Notes: generated by a model from the sequence alone, not told the origin. A stretch of DNA of 64,000 nucleotides from Gordonia rubripertincta (GCF_038024875.1 NZ_CP136136.1:3844001-3908000); one strand, 5' to 3'; counted from the first letter of the stretch, positions 1 through 9,500 are shown. Numbers and translations are program-made.

Positions 1-290
1 TCCGACGGGGCAAAAGGCGCAATACCCGCCGCATGGATCAAGACATCCAGTCCGCCAAGGGTTTCCACTGCCGCATCGATGGCTCGATCCACCGAGGCCT
101 GATCCGAGACATCAACCTGCTGGAACGTTGCGCCCACCTCGTCTGCGACAGTGCGTCCTACGCTCTCGACGAGGTCCAGCGACACCACCCGCGCTCCGAG
201 TTCGGGAAACGCACGCACGAGGCCCTCCCCCATGCCGCTGGCACCACCGGTGACGATGACGCGACGGCCGTTGAGATCTTGTGCGCCCAT
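1..290 (-). CDS. SDR family oxidoreductase, N-terminal part (runs off the window start)
   Basis: Short-chain dehydrogenase/reductase of which only the first ~96 residues lie in the window; the C-terminal part is beyond base 1. The start is the ATG complementary to 288-290 (MGAQDLNGRRVIVTGG). A Rossmann nucleotide-binding motif VTGGASGMGEG follows at about residue 13, then an acidic residue after beta-2 (LDLVES), which suggests NAD(H) preference, and the structural motif HAAGIAP near the cut edge (usually NNAG). The catalytic Ser-Tyr-Lys is not visible. The substrate cannot be named. It shares the minus strand with the hydrolase and thioesterase that follow, about 100 bp away. Confidence 0.8.
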   Translation of the reverse strand, partial: MGAQDLNGRRVIVTGGASGMGEGLVRAFPELGARVVSLDLVESVGRTVADEVGATFQQVDVSDQASVDRAIDAAVETLGGLDVLIHAAGIAPFAPS

Positions 291-388
291 CCGGTTGCCT
301 TTCGCGTCACTTAAACGGAGCTATTGACTCCTGTTTGATCTCTTACCATAGAGCTCAGGCACAACGCCACGCAAGGGTGCTGCCCTCT

Positions 389-1291
389 TCAGGGATGGGC
401 GTTCACCAGCGCACGCGTGAGGAAATCAGCGAGACCAGTGGTGAAGACGTCGTTGTCGTCTCCCGCGACCATGTGCCCGGCCGCGCGCACATCGACCACC
501 TCGATCTGCGGGATGAGCTCCCGCATCTCGGCGACTCCCTCGTCGGAGACGACGTCTGAGCGCAGACCTCGTATGAGCAGGAACGGACAACCGACACTGC
601 GAGCGGCCGCGAGGGATCGTTGGTATGCCGCTGCACTGTTCGGATGCTCCGGACTGTCCGACGCGTCATCGAGGTCGAGACTGCGCGGATCCCAGTGCCA
701 GTGCCACCGCTCGTCTCGCAGCCGGAGATTCTTCTTCAAGCCCTCCAGCCCGCCGGTCCGACGTCGGTGCGGGTTGTAGGCCGCGATCGCCTCGGAGGCC
801 TGCTCGAGACTCTCGAATCCATTGGGCGCACTCCGCATGAAATCGCGTACCCGCGAGCTACCGGACTCTTCGATTCTGGCCGCGACATCGACCAGAACCA
901 CGGCCTGCGCGAGTCCCTCGTTCTCGCCGGCGGCCAAGAGCGAGATGATGCCGCCGAGAGAGGCCCCGACCAGCGCCAGCGGTAGTCCAGGATCACGACG
1001 CCGGACCTCGGCGATCAGTGCCAGTAGGTCATCGAGGTGTCCGGACAGCCCGTAATCGGCATCCTGTGCCCATCCGCTGTCACCGTGCCCACGCAGATCC
1101 ACCGCGTAGGTGATCCAGCCAAGTGCCGCCAGTCGCTCGCCGGTCGTGCGCCAGGAATGCCGTGTCTGACCTCCACCGTGGAGCAGGACCACGATTCCGC
1201 CGGTCGCCAGGCCCGTCCAACGGTCGGCTGCCAGCTCGAGTCCGGCGCCCGGAAGGGCGACGCGGGCATGTGAGGTGTCATCGGTTGCCAT
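389..1291 (-). CDS. alpha/beta hydrolase
   Basis: A 300-residue cytoplasmic alpha/beta hydrolase with no signal peptide. The oxyanion-hole segment HGGGQTRHSW starts at residue 38, the nucleophile elbow is GASLGG with Ser111, an acid candidate sits in GLRSDVV near residue 245, and the catalytic His is probably in AAGHMVAGD near residue 279. The fold acts on esters, C-C bonds or epoxides and this sequence does not decide which. The end of the thioesterase gene lies 9 bases upstream on the same strand, so the two are probably co-transcribed. Confidence 0.85.
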   Translation of the reverse strand: MATDDTSHARVALPGAGLELAADRWTGLATGGIVVLLHGGGQTRHSWRTTGERLAALGWITYAVDLRGHGDSGWAQDADYGLSGHLDDLLALIAEVRRRDPGLPLALVGASLGGIISLLAAGENEGLAQAVVLVDVAARIEESGSSRVRDFMRSAPNGFESLEQASEAIAAYNPHRRRTGGLEGLKKNLRLRDERWHWHWDPRSLDLDDASDSPEHPNSAAAYQRSLAAARSVGCPFLLIRGLRSDVVSDEGVAEMRELIPQIEVVDVRAAGHMVAGDDNDVFTTGLADFLTRALVNAHP

Positions 1292-1300
1292 GAGCGCCCT

Positions 1301-1702
1301 TCAGGTTTCCAGAATCGTCTCCAGCGCGGTTCGCTGCTCCGCGGTCAGCGGGGTCGACCGCTTGCGGTCGGGAGCCAGTCGGGCCAGCACGATCGTGATG
1401 ACCGCACAGACCACATCTTCTTGGTATAGCACCACCCGGAAACCCAAGCTGCTCACACCGAGCCGGATCAGACCGGTTTCCGCGCAGACATCGCCGACGA
1501 ACAATTCCCGGTTGAACTGCGCGGTCACGTCGACGACACCCAGGTCGCGGGCGGGCAACGGAGCGCCACACGTATCGACGAGCAATGAGTTCCAGGCGTC
1601 GGACGAGTACTCCATCGCAAGATAGAACGGGACATGGGCGCTCGCGGGTACCGTGCCGTCACGCTCCGGGCGATGTGAGATGGGGGCCGCATACGACTTC
1701 AC
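1301..1702 (-). CDS. thioesterase-like hotdog protein
   Basis: About 133 residues resembling acyl-CoA thioesterases of the hotdog fold. The core reads DAWNSLLVD ... VVDVTAQFNRELFVGD ... GLIRLGVSSLGFRVVLYQ, the usual strand-helix-strand pattern with a conserved FxRELFVGD segment. The frame stays open up to an ATG at 1897, but the extra 65 residues look like translated noncoding sequence, so I prefer the GTG at 1702 (VKSYAAPISH). No strong ribosome binding site supports it and the start is uncertain. It probably hydrolyses an acyl-CoA; chain preference unknown. It is immediately followed by the alpha/beta hydrolase gene. Confidence 0.65.
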   Translation of the reverse strand: MKSYAAPISHRPERDGTVPASAHVPFYLAMEYSSDAWNSLLVDTCGAPLPARDLGVVDVTAQFNRELFVGDVCAETGLIRLGVSSLGFRVVLYQEDVVCAVITIVLARLAPDRKRSTPLTAEQRTALETILET

Positions 1703-1938
1703 CGTCTGAGTATGTCCCGATATCCGGTCGATGTCTGCGCTGTTCGCACAACACAACTCAAATATCCATGCGTGACAAAGGAATGCACCGGTGCGAGTCG
1801 AGGCCTGGCCGAACCGGCCCAGCTCATGAGATCGTGAGTGCAGGGCTCCTCGAGAGGTCGAAAGAGTCGGATTGAGCAGTCGGGACAGTTGGTCCACGCG
1901 CGAGCCGACGCGGCCCGCCCGACCATGTCAGGAGAGAG

Positions 1939-2715
1939 ATGAACCAATCAGAACTGGTGATCGTCGAGCATTCAGGGCCCACGTGCACCATCACCCTCAA
2001 TCGCCCGGAGGCCCGCAATGCACTGTCGCAGGCGCTGAACCATGAACTCGTGGCCGCCGTTGACGACGTGGACGCAGACCCGGCCGTGGCGGTCATCCTG
2101 TTGACCGGTGCCGGTGGGTCTTTCTGTTCCGGAGTGGATTTGAAGGAACTCGCGCAGAGGGGGTTCACCGGAAGCGAGAAGACCGAGAACTGCATCGATC
2201 GCGTCGCCGCCTGCACGACACCAGTTGTCGGACTCGTGGACGGGCCGGCCGTGACCGGCGGCTTCGAGCTTGCGCTGGCGTGCGATTTCCTCATCGCATC
2301 TGCGACGGCTCGGTTCGCCGACACCCACTCTCGGGTAGGTATCGTCCCGGGCGGTGGGCTCACCGCACGATTGGCGGAGGCGGTAGGGATTCGCCGGGCC
2401 CGGCAGCTCAGCGCCACCGGGCAGTACGTCGATGCAGCCACCGCCCTGCACTGGGGATTGGTGAACGAAGTAGTCGAGCCGGAACAGTTGCGCGACCGCG
2501 GCCTGGCCATCGCCGAATCATTCTGCGCCGCCGATCCGGCCACCCTGAACCAGGTGTGGGCTCTGTACGACTCGCAGTCCGAGGATCGGCTCACCGTTCC
2601 CCTCGCCCGTGAGACCGAGATCAACCGGACCTGGACCGCACACGTGAGCTCGTTGGCCGAATCCACCGCAGCTGTTCTGGATCACGGCCGGGCTCAGAAC
2701 GCCGACCGTCGATGA
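1939..2715 (+). CDS. enoyl-CoA hydratase/isomerase family protein
   Basis: A 258-residue crotonase. The N-terminal motif ITLNRPEARNALS and the CoA/oxyanion segment GSFCSGVDLKEL are typical. In the active-site helix GGFELALACD the first catalytic glutamate (Glu144 of rat hydratase) is kept. The second (Glu164) is replaced by His in FADTHSRVGIVPGGG, a form found in many actinobacterial EchA proteins, so plain hydration should not be assumed. The start has a good ribosome site (AGGAGAGAG) just upstream. It is a lone plus-strand gene, divergent from the thioesterase. Confidence 0.85.
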   Translation: MNQSELVIVEHSGPTCTITLNRPEARNALSQALNHELVAAVDDVDADPAVAVILLTGAGGSFCSGVDLKELAQRGFTGSEKTENCIDRVAACTTPVVGLVDGPAVTGGFELALACDFLIASATARFADTHSRVGIVPGGGLTARLAEAVGIRRARQLSATGQYVDAATALHWGLVNEVVEPEQLRDRGLAIAESFCAADPATLNQVWALYDSQSEDRLTVPLARETEINRTWTAHVSSLAESTAAVLDHGRAQNADRR

Positions 2716-2757
2716 GGCCGCCACGCCAGGTGTCCGTCATACCACCCGATTGTCACT

Positions 2758-2798
2758 CGCCCGGCGCCGTGACCCGTCGTCGGTCTCGGCACCGGGCG
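2758..2798. terminator. hairpin between convergent genes
   Basis: The arms CGCCCGGCGCC and GGCACCGGGCG pair with one G-U wobble around a 19-base loop. It lies between the convergent crotonase and mycofactocin-type SDR genes. There is no clear T-run, as is common in high-GC actinobacteria. Confidence 0.5.
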
Positions 2799-2827
2799 GA
2801 GCTCGCCACAGTTGTCGCACTGGTGAA

Positions 2828-3697
2828 CTAAGAGCCCGCCGGACCACCCGGCATCTTGAGCAGCGATCCCGCATCGACCCGCAGTTGTTGACCGGTGACG
2901 TAGCGGGAATCGTCTGAGGCGAAGAACAGCACCGCATTCGAGATGTCCACGGGTTCCACATACGGGATGGGCATCGCCTGGAACATAGTGAAGGCCGGCT
3001 CCACGTCTTCGCGCGTGGGATTCTCCAGGTCGGGACGGAACATCGAGTAGAGGCCGTCGTTGTGGAGGAGGTGCGTATTGACGTTGGTCGGATGGATCAC
3101 ATTGACCCTGATGAACTCTGGTGCCAGATGCAAGGCGAGCTGCTCGGCGTAACCCATCACCGTCTTCTTCGCCCAGCCGTATCCGGCAGAACCGGGACCC
3201 ATCGCCGGATTGTCCGTCGTGTTCGGCAGCATCGCTGCCGTCGATCCGGTGATCACCACCGAAGCATGCTTACCCAGGTGCGGCATCGCCACAGCGACCG
3301 CGTTCATCACACCGACGAGATCGACGTCCACCGCATCGACGAAGTCCGATGCGTGCGGGTCGCCCATGGCCATCGGCAGGATGCCGGCGTTCGCCACGAC
3401 GACGTCGAGACGGCCAAGCGCTGCCAGTCCCTCGTCGAGCGCCGACTTCAGCTGCTGCCGGTCACGCACGTCGGCCTTGACCGTGACGATCCGACGATCG
3501 AACTTCTCGACGAGCTTGGCGGTCTCGGCCAGATCCTCCTCGGTGGCAAGCGGATATGGGTTCGACTCGATCTGCTCGCAGATGTCGACCGCGATGATGT
3601 CCGCACCCTCTTCGGCAAGCCGTACCGCGTGGCTTCTCCCCTGCCCGCGTGCCGCACCGGTGATGAATGCGACTTTGCCTTCGACTCTTCCGGCCAT
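2828..3697 (-). CDS. mycofactocin-coupled SDR family oxidoreductase
   Basis: A 289-residue SDR with the features of the mycofactocin-coupled family: FITGAARGQGRSHAVRLAEEGADII at the N-terminus, then IAVDICEQI, and a long insertion (YPLATEEDLAETAKLVE) before DVRD. The catalytic residues are Ser in TGSTAAML and YxxxK in YGWAKKTVMGY. Family members keep NAD(P) tightly bound and pass electrons to the peptide-derived cofactor mycofactocin rather than exchanging free NAD. It probably oxidises a secondary alcohol. The aldehyde dehydrogenase gene ends 39 bases upstream on the same strand, so the two may form an alcohol/aldehyde oxidation operon. The maturation genes mftA-F are not in the window. Confidence 0.85.
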   Translation of the reverse strand: MAGRVEGKVAFITGAARGQGRSHAVRLAEEGADIIAVDICEQIESNPYPLATEEDLAETAKLVEKFDRRIVTVKADVRDRQQLKSALDEGLAALGRLDVVVANAGILPMAMGDPHASDFVDAVDVDLVGVMNAVAVAMPHLGKHASVVITGSTAAMLPNTTDNPAMGPGSAGYGWAKKTVMGYAEQLALHLAPEFIRVNVIHPTNVNTHLLHNDGLYSMFRPDLENPTREDVEPAFTMFQAMPIPYVEPVDISNAVLFFASDDSRYVTGQQLRVDAGSLLKMPGGPAGS

Positions 3698-3735
3698 GAT
3701 TGATTCTCCTCGTTTGTGTTCGGTGTGGATGGTTG

Positions 3736-5232
3736 TCAGGCGATATCGAGCGGCAACGTTGTGGCGACTGCCTTGGTCTCGAGGTAGGTCTCGAGTCCCT
3801 CGATGCCGCCTTGCCTGCCCACGCCGCTGTGCTTGTACCCGCCGTAGGGCGAGTCAGACCCGTAGAACATGCCACCGTTGATCATGAAGGAACCCGTGCG
3901 GACGCCACGGGCAATCGTCAGTGCTCGTTCCGGGGATGTGGTGAAGACGTTGCCCGACAATCCATAGATGCTGTCGTTGGCGATCCTGATCGCGTCCGCA
4001 TCGTCATCGAACGGCGTGACCGACAGCACCGGCCCAAAGATCTCGGCCTGCGAGATCGCAGCCGCATTGTCCACGTCGGCAAAGAGGGTCGGTTGCACGA
4101 AGTAGCCCTGGGGCCTGTCCTCGGGAATCCTGCCACCGACGATCAATCGGCCACCCTCGGCCTCGCCACGTCTGATCAGCTCAAGAATGTTGGTTCGCTG
4201 CTTCTCCGTGATCACCGGCCCACAGAAGACGCCGGGATCGGCCGGATCGCCATAAGGGATTGCCGCGTAGATCTCTTCCAGCGCGGCTACCGCTTGGTCG
4301 TACTTTGACCGATGGACGAGCAGCCGGGTCGGCAACGCGCAGCCCTGTCCTGCGTGCATGCACGCCGACATCGCGGCGGGTAGCGCCGATGCGAGATCCG
4401 CATCGTCCAACACGATTCCAGCGCTCTTGCCGCCCAGTTCGAGGAGTAGTTTCTTGAACGTGGGGGCCGACTTCTCGGTGATCAGCCGACCCGTCCTGGT
4501 CGACCCGGTGAACGAGATCATGTCGACGCGCGGGTCCGTCACCAGTCGCTCGGCGACGGCGATGTCACTGGTGGTGATGATGTTGACGACGCCGGCCGGG
4601 ATCTCGGTCTTCTCCGCGATCAGTCGCCCGACCCGGGTCGCATTCCACGGCGTCTCCGATGCCGCCTTGATGACCACGGTGTTTCCGGTCGCGAGAATCG
4701 GACCGAGCTTGTTGATCAAGATCTCAAAGGGAAAGTTCCACGGGATTATGCCGGCGACGACTCCGACAGGTTCCTTGAACACATGCCGCATGTTGGTGAT
4801 ACCGAGCAACGAGCTGTCGGAAAGGCGGCGGTGCCACGGCAGGCCCGCGACCGCTTCGGCCGGCCAGAGGAGACCGTCTGACAATGGCCAATCAAGCTGT
4901 GCCATATAGGTTGTCATCAGTGGCGCACCTGCTTCGATGACCAACTCCAGTCGAAAGTCCTCTGCCTCGGCACTGATCGCCTCATGCAGTTGATGGAGGC
5001 AGCGTTGCCGGAACTCGAGGTCCGTGGCCCAGGACGTGTTGTCAAAGGCGCTCCGGGCGGCCGCAATAGCCGCGTCCATATCGGCGGCGGTGGAATCGGC
5101 GGCAACACCCACCTTCTCACCGGTCGCGGGATTCACGACGTCGAATGTCCCCCCTGCGCCCGCGTGTCGCAGAACTCCATCGAGGAGAATCCGCTCCTCG
5201 TGTGTGACCGAAACCGATTGTGGTGCTGACAT
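3736..5232 (-). CDS. aldehyde dehydrogenase family protein
   Basis: A 498-residue NAD(P)-dependent aldehyde dehydrogenase of normal length. Visible active-site elements are Asn166 in PWNFP, Lys189 in VVIKAASE, FTGSTRTG (241-248), the general base Glu265 in ELGGKS and the nucleophile Cys298 in GQGCAL. The frame is open up to 5322, but the ATG at 5232 (MSAPQSVSV) is where family similarity begins. It oxidises an aldehyde to the carboxylic acid. It lies upstream of the mycofactocin-type SDR on the same strand and divergent from a TetR gene that may control it. Confidence 0.88.
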   Translation of the reverse strand: MSAPQSVSVTHEERILLDGVLRHAGAGGTFDVVNPATGEKVGVAADSTAADMDAAIAAARSAFDNTSWATDLEFRQRCLHQLHEAISAEAEDFRLELVIEAGAPLMTTYMAQLDWPLSDGLLWPAEAVAGLPWHRRLSDSSLLGITNMRHVFKEPVGVVAGIIPWNFPFEILINKLGPILATGNTVVIKAASETPWNATRVGRLIAEKTEIPAGVVNIITTSDIAVAERLVTDPRVDMISFTGSTRTGRLITEKSAPTFKKLLLELGGKSAGIVLDDADLASALPAAMSACMHAGQGCALPTRLLVHRSKYDQAVAALEEIYAAIPYGDPADPGVFCGPVITEKQRTNILELIRRGEAEGGRLIVGGRIPEDRPQGYFVQPTLFADVDNAAAISQAEIFGPVLSVTPFDDDADAIRIANDSIYGLSGNVFTTSPERALTIARGVRTGSFMINGGMFYGSDSPYGGYKHSGVGRQGGIEGLETYLETKAVATTLPLDIA

Positions 5233-5356
5233 TTGCGTCCTCCGATCCCGCACCTGCGTGTGCGGGCAAGCTGTGTTCCGTGTCACAGACGCTACCTTTT
5301 GGGCCTCAGAACCACAACCCATTGACGTAGTAGGGTTTCGTGCAGAGGGAGGGCAT

Positions 5357-5962
5357 ATGGCCGAGCTTCACAAGACGGAGACGAATCGCGGGGGGCGGCC
5401 CCGTGTCACGGACAAGACCGCCATCGCGGCGGTCGGTTTGCGACTGTTCGCCGAACGCGGCTTCGACTCGGTCACCATGGCAGACATCGCCGACGCATGC
5501 GGCATCGGTCGCAGCACCCTCCTGCGGTACTTCGCCGCGAAGGCCGACATCCTCTGGGATCGCTCGGCCGACGAAGTGGCGGCGCTGGCCGAGAAGCTAC
5601 GGGCAGCGCCGACGTCCGCGGATCCGGTTGGGGTGCTGTGCGTGGAGCTGCCGGCGATGCTCGGCTACCTCGATTCCGAATTGGATCTGCTGCGTACGCA
5701 AGTGCGAATCATTGCGGAGTCGTCGAACGGTTGGCCCCTCGGGTCGACCAGGTTCAGCTCCTGGGAATCCGTGGTGACCCTCTTCATCACGTCCCGCACC
5801 GATCACCGGCCTGGCGATCTGTTCACACAGCTCTTGACGCAAAGCCTCTTCAATGCCGGCTGGACGGCACTCACGGTCTGGGCCGAATCCGATGAGCAGC
5901 GGCCGGACCGGCTGCTGCAGGAGGCATTCGGCTTGGTGCGCGGCGGTTTCACCAGCACCTGA
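5357..5962 (+). CDS. TetR/AcrR family transcriptional regulator
   Basis: 201 residues with an N-terminal TetR helix-turn-helix at about residues 15-60 (LRLFAERGFDSVTMADIADACGIG, then RSTLLRYFAAKADIL) and a variable ligand-binding C-terminal part. The ATG at 5357 follows GGAGGG. It is divergent from the aldehyde dehydrogenase/SDR pair; the 124-bp gap between them would be the natural operator site. The ligand is unknown. Confidence 0.85.
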   Translation: MAELHKTETNRGGRPRVTDKTAIAAVGLRLFAERGFDSVTMADIADACGIGRSTLLRYFAAKADILWDRSADEVAALAEKLRAAPTSADPVGVLCVELPAMLGYLDSELDLLRTQVRIIAESSNGWPLGSTRFSSWESVVTLFITSRTDHRPGDLFTQLLTQSLFNAGWTALTVWAESDEQRPDRLLQEAFGLVRGGFTST

Positions 5963-6006
5963 TGTGAGCGACGAACGCGAGATCGTCGCGCTCAGTCCCA
6001 CATCAG
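5959..6006. terminator. bidirectional hairpin spanning both stop codons
   Basis: The outer arms CTGATGTG and CACATCAG pair perfectly; inner GAGCG/CGCTC extends the stem. The structure covers the ends of the convergent TetR (+) and SDR (-) genes, so the stop codons lie in the stem. Confidence 0.55.
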
Positions 6007-6738
6007 ACCACCATCGATGAGCAGGGTGTGTCCGGTGACGAAACCCGCCTCGTCGGAGAGCAGGTACGCGACGGCCGCCGCAACCTCCTCCGGCCGACCC
6101 ATCCGACCCACCGGGATCAGATCTGCCCACTGCTCCTGTTGGTCGGCGCCGAACGCGATGATTCCCTCGGTCAGAATCGTGCCGGGACCGACCGCGTTGA
6201 TCTGTATGTTTCGCCGCGCGTACTGTAGCGCGGCATTCTTCGTCAGTCCCACGACACCGTGCTTGGCGGCGGTGTAGGCGGCCATGCCGGGCGCGTTCTT
6301 GGTTCCGGCATTCGACGCCATGTTCACGATCTTGCCGTGTCCGGCCTGGACCATGTGGGCCAGTTCTCCACGCATACAGAGGAACGTACCGCGCAGATCC
6401 ACACCCATCACCGCATCCCACTCGGCGATCGACAGCTGATGGAGGTCTCCGGGGGTATGGGCGATTCCCGCGTTGTTCACGGCAAGATCGAGACCTCCGA
6501 GGTAGTCGATCGACTCGGCGATCAACGCCTCCACACCGTCGGCATCGGAGACGTCGGCCTGGATGAACGAGGCCTGGCCACCGGCGCCCACGATCGTATC
6601 GACTGTGGCTGCTCCCCCCTCGGCGCTCACATCCGAAACAACCACCCGCGCTCCGTCACTCGCGAGGCGGACGGCAATCGCCCGACCCAGGCCCGAGCCC
6701 GCGCCGGTGACCAACGCGCCGGCATTCTCAAATGTCAT
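5992..6738 (-). CDS. SDR family oxidoreductase
   Basis: A 248-residue classical SDR. It has LVTGAGSGLGRAIAV (residues 9-23), NNAGIA, the catalytic Tyr-Lys pair in AYTAAKHGVVGL, and a C-terminal GHTLLIDGGLMWD, as in 3-ketoacyl reductase-like members. The ATG at 6738 is chosen because the longer frame to 6837 adds an unrelated leader. The likely role is a hydroxyacyl-CoA or alcohol dehydrogenase step. It ends the long minus-strand block that begins near 20.6 kb; the thioesterase gene ends 34 bases upstream. Confidence 0.85.
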   Translation of the reverse strand: MTFENAGALVTGAGSGLGRAIAVRLASDGARVVVSDVSAEGGAATVDTIVGAGGQASFIQADVSDADGVEALIAESIDYLGGLDLAVNNAGIAHTPGDLHQLSIAEWDAVMGVDLRGTFLCMRGELAHMVQAGHGKIVNMASNAGTKNAPGMAAYTAAKHGVVGLTKNAALQYARRNIQINAVGPGTILTEGIIAFGADQQEQWADLIPVGRMGRPEEVAAAVAYLLSDEAGFVTGHTLLIDGGLMWD

Positions 6739-6772
6739 CTTCGTCTCCGTTGACGTGCGTGCGATGTGTCGA

Positions 6773-7348
6773 TCAGGGCTGGCCGGGCAACAGCCGGACG
6801 AAAAGCGCTTCTGCCTCGGCGCAGACGAGGTCACCATCGGAGATCGTTCCGGTCACGAAGGTCTTTCGACCCTCGATCTTCTCGATCCTCGCGTCGACGC
6901 GCAGTGCTCGCAGCACCGGGGTGACGCTGCGATAGTTCACATTCAGGAATGCCGTCCTCGAGTTGGGTTGGCCTCTGCGGCTGACGAACATACCGAGTAG
7001 ATCGTCGAACAACATGGGGATGACTCCGCCATGGACGGCGCCTCCCCCACCCATGTGCGCGTGGTTGAACGTCACGGTTCCGGCCAGGGAGGTGTCTGAT
7101 GTGTCGGTGGCCTCGTACTTGACCAGCATCGGGTGTACATCGCTGCCCATCTCCCGGTCCCGTGCCACGCGGTGACCCTCGGGCGCCTCGAACTCTTTGA
7201 GCCGCTTCGTCACATCCGCGACGGCCGCCGTCAGTTCCAGAGTGGCCGCCGGTGGCGGTGCCACCAAGCACAGGGTCTCCTGCAGATCCCGAAACGCATC
7301 TATCAGGTCGACAAAGGATGTGGTGTCGTACGCCGGCGCCTCGGTCAT
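6773..7348 (-). CDS. PaaI-like hotdog thioesterase
   Basis: 191 residues. The C-terminal two thirds form a hotdog domain of the PaaI/4HBT type: HAHMGGGGAVHGGVIPMLFDDLLG carries the conserved HGG and acidic residue, followed by LNVNYRSVTPV and KTFVTGTISDGD. An N-terminal helical segment of about 60 residues (residues 10-70) precedes it. It probably releases CoA from a pathway intermediate or dead-end acyl-CoA. It sits between the SDR and the luciferase-like gene in the minus-strand block. Confidence 0.82.
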   Translation of the reverse strand: MTEAPAYDTTSFVDLIDAFRDLQETLCLVAPPPAATLELTAAVADVTKRLKEFEAPEGHRVARDREMGSDVHPMLVKYEATDTSDTSLAGTVTFNHAHMGGGGAVHGGVIPMLFDDLLGMFVSRRGQPNSRTAFLNVNYRSVTPVLRALRVDARIEKIEGRKTFVTGTISDGDLVCAEAEALFVRLLPGQP

Positions 7349-7379
7349 CGTCGCTCTCTCTGTGGGGTTCGGCGATCGA

Positions 7380-8295
7380 TCACCGGATCAGGCCTTCGCT
7401 GATCACGGCCAGGTCCGCCTTGAGATCGGAGAAGCTTCGGCTCGTGGGTTCGATGGTGATCCAGGTGACCCCGGCGTCCTCGTAGGCGGCCAGCTTCGGT
7501 GCGACCCTGGCGACGAACTCAGTGGCGCCTCCCGATCGCAGCGCATCGCTTTCGAACGGGACAAACGAAACGTCGATGTCAGGTTTGCCAAGTTCGGCAC
7601 GTCGTTTGTTCTGCCCGCTGATCTGGATGCCGAGTGATTCGATGTCCTCGAGCGGCGGGGTCTTGGTGATCGCCGCCATTTCGGCCTTCTGTGCGATCGG
7701 CATCCAACCGTCCGCCTTCTCGGTCACCCGCCGACGCGCGGCCCGGCTGTTGCCACCGATCCAGATCGGCGGACCGCCGTCGGTCAGTGGCAATGGCAGC
7801 GCGATGTGCCCGGAAACTCCGAATGCCGGACCGTCGTGTTCCTCGCCTCGCCATGTGGCCCGCATGGCGTCGATGCCCTCGTCGAAAAGCTTCCCGCGGC
7901 GCGCATAGTCCGCGCCAAGCGCCGCGAACTCCGACTCGAGATATCCGGCACCGAGTCCGAGAGTGACCCGACCACCGGACAGAAGGTCGAGACTCGCAAC
8001 GGCTTTGGCACCCCAGATAAGGACTCCGATATCCGACCACCATCAGATAGGTGATCAACCTGATGTTCTTGGTGGCCTGGGCCGCCATCGACAACGAGAC
8101 GAACGGATCAAAGGCATGGTGTCCGCCGTTGGCCAGCCATTCGCGGTCGGGATAGGGATGCTCACTCATGGAGAAGCCGTCGAACCCGGCGTCTTCGGCA
8201 CAACGCGCGACTTCACCGAGACTGCCGTCGCCGATCCAGTCGCGGTAGTGTTTGACAGCTCGCATGGGAAACATCAGATTGAACTTCACAGCCAT
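7380..8295 (-). pseudogene. LLM-class (F420-type) oxidoreductase, broken by a single-base frameshift
   Basis: A luciferase-like TIM-barrel oxidoreductase split across two frames. The N-terminal frame starts at the ATG at 8295 (MAVKFNLMFPMRAVKHYRDW) and reads well to TYLMVVGYRSPYLG. The family sequence then continues in another frame as AKAVASLDLLSGGRVTLGLG through to the stop at 7380. Removing one base from the CCCC run at 8011-8014 restores a 304-residue protein of normal length. Such enzymes use reduced F420 or FMN for hydride transfer or monooxygenation. Either the gene is newly broken or the extra base is a sequencing error; two other genes here are broken in the same heptamer. Confidence 0.8.
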
Positions 8296-8305
8296 GATCA
8301 CACCT

Positions 8306-9493
8306 TCACTTGAACAGTTCGCGGGCAATCACTACCCGCTGCACCTCGGTGGCGCCTTCGCCGAGGCGTTTCACCCTCAGATCGCGAAACCACCGTTCCA
8401 GCGGCAGCTCGTCGGAAAGTCCTAGGGCGCCGTGGATCTGGATGCACTTGTCGATTATCTTGTAGGCCACCTCAGTGCCATACATCTTGGCGATGGAGGC
8501 GTCGACCTTGACGTCCTTGCCGAGATCGGCGTTCCAGGCAGCCTGATACATCAGCAGCCGGGCCGCCCGGAGTTCCACCTCGGCATCGACCAACATCCAG
8601 GCGATGCCCTGCTTGTCGGAGAGCTTGCCGCCGAACACTTCGCGCTCTTTGGCCCATCGGCACGCGGCGTCGAGCGCCTCTTGTGCGATCCCGATCGGGC
8701 CGGCCGCGTAGATGATCCGACTGTAGATCAGGAAGTCACTGGCCAGCCTGAACCCGCCACCCTCGGCACCGATCAGATTGGAGGCCGGGAGCCGCACATC
8801 GTCGAAGTGCAGCTCGAAGGGTGAAAACGACGCCATCACACCGATGCGGTGCAAGGACATTCCGGGAGTGTCCTTTTCAACGATGAAGCAGGAGATCCCC
8901 GCTCGCCCCTCGCCGGTCCTGGCATACACCACTCCCCAGTCGGCGTTCTCTGCGTGTGAGGTCCACATCTTGCTGCCGTTGAGCACGTAGTGGTCGCCAT
9001 CTCGGACTGCTCTGAGGCTGATCGCACGTGCCGGATCGGAACCGCCGTTCGCTTCGCTGATCGCGGTATAGGCCTTGGTCATCGTGCCGTCGAGAATCGG
9101 TTGCGCGAACTTCTCGAACTGTTCGGCCGAGGCTTTGAACATCACGTTGGGCGGATTGCCGCCGAAGGCGCCCAACGCCGGGAAGAACGCTCCCATCCGG
9201 CACTTGGCCGCCTCTTCGGCCACCACGACTTGCCCGAGGACGCTCAGACCGGCACCCCCGTACTCCTCTGGTGTCTGCAGCGCCCACAGGCCAAGGCCGC
9301 GGGCCTTCTCCTGCAGGGGAATTAGTTGATCGCGGGGCAGGCCCGCCGCATCGTGCGGAAGGGTCGCCTCGAGCGGATGGACCTCTCGCTCCATGAACCG
9401 ACGCACCGTCTCGCGGAGCATCCGCAACTCTTCGGGCAACTCCCATGAGCCGAGCGGCGGGCCCTCGACGTCGGTGACGGTGTCCACGGTCAT
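8306..9493 (-). CDS. acyl-CoA dehydrogenase
   Basis: A 395-residue flavoprotein with the full acyl-CoA dehydrogenase pattern. It has an N-terminal helical domain, the FAD-contact segment YTAISEANGGSDPA, KMWTSHAENADW in the middle beta domain, and a C-terminal domain ending RLGEGATEVQRVVIARELFK. The Glu in GEGA is at the position of the catalytic base. It introduces a C2-C3 double bond in an acyl-CoA. Its neighbours are the luciferase-like gene and, 7 bases upstream, the end of the flavin reductase-like gene. Confidence 0.88.
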   Translation of the reverse strand: MTVDTVTDVEGPPLGSWELPEELRMLRETVRRFMEREVHPLEATLPHDAAGLPRDQLIPLQEKARGLGLWALQTPEEYGGAGLSVLGQVVVAEEAAKCRMGAFFPALGAFGGNPPNVMFKASAEQFEKFAQPILDGTMTKAYTAISEANGGSDPARAISLRAVRDGDHYVLNGSKMWTSHAENADWGVVYARTGEGRAGISCFIVEKDTPGMSLHRIGVMASFSPFELHFDDVRLPASNLIGAEGGGFRLASDFLIYSRIIYAAGPIGIAQEALDAACRWAKEREVFGGKLSDKQGIAWMLVDAEVELRAARLLMYQAAWNADLGKDVKVDASIAKMYGTEVAYKIIDKCIQIHGALGLSDELPLERWFRDLRVKRLGEGATEVQRVVIARELFK

Positions 9494-9500
9494 CTGTGCC

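Noticed and set aside
1824..2666. 280-codon minus-strand frame opposite the crotonase at 1939
   Set aside because: Ser/Arg-rich shadow frame without motifs; the plus strand encodes a clear crotonase.
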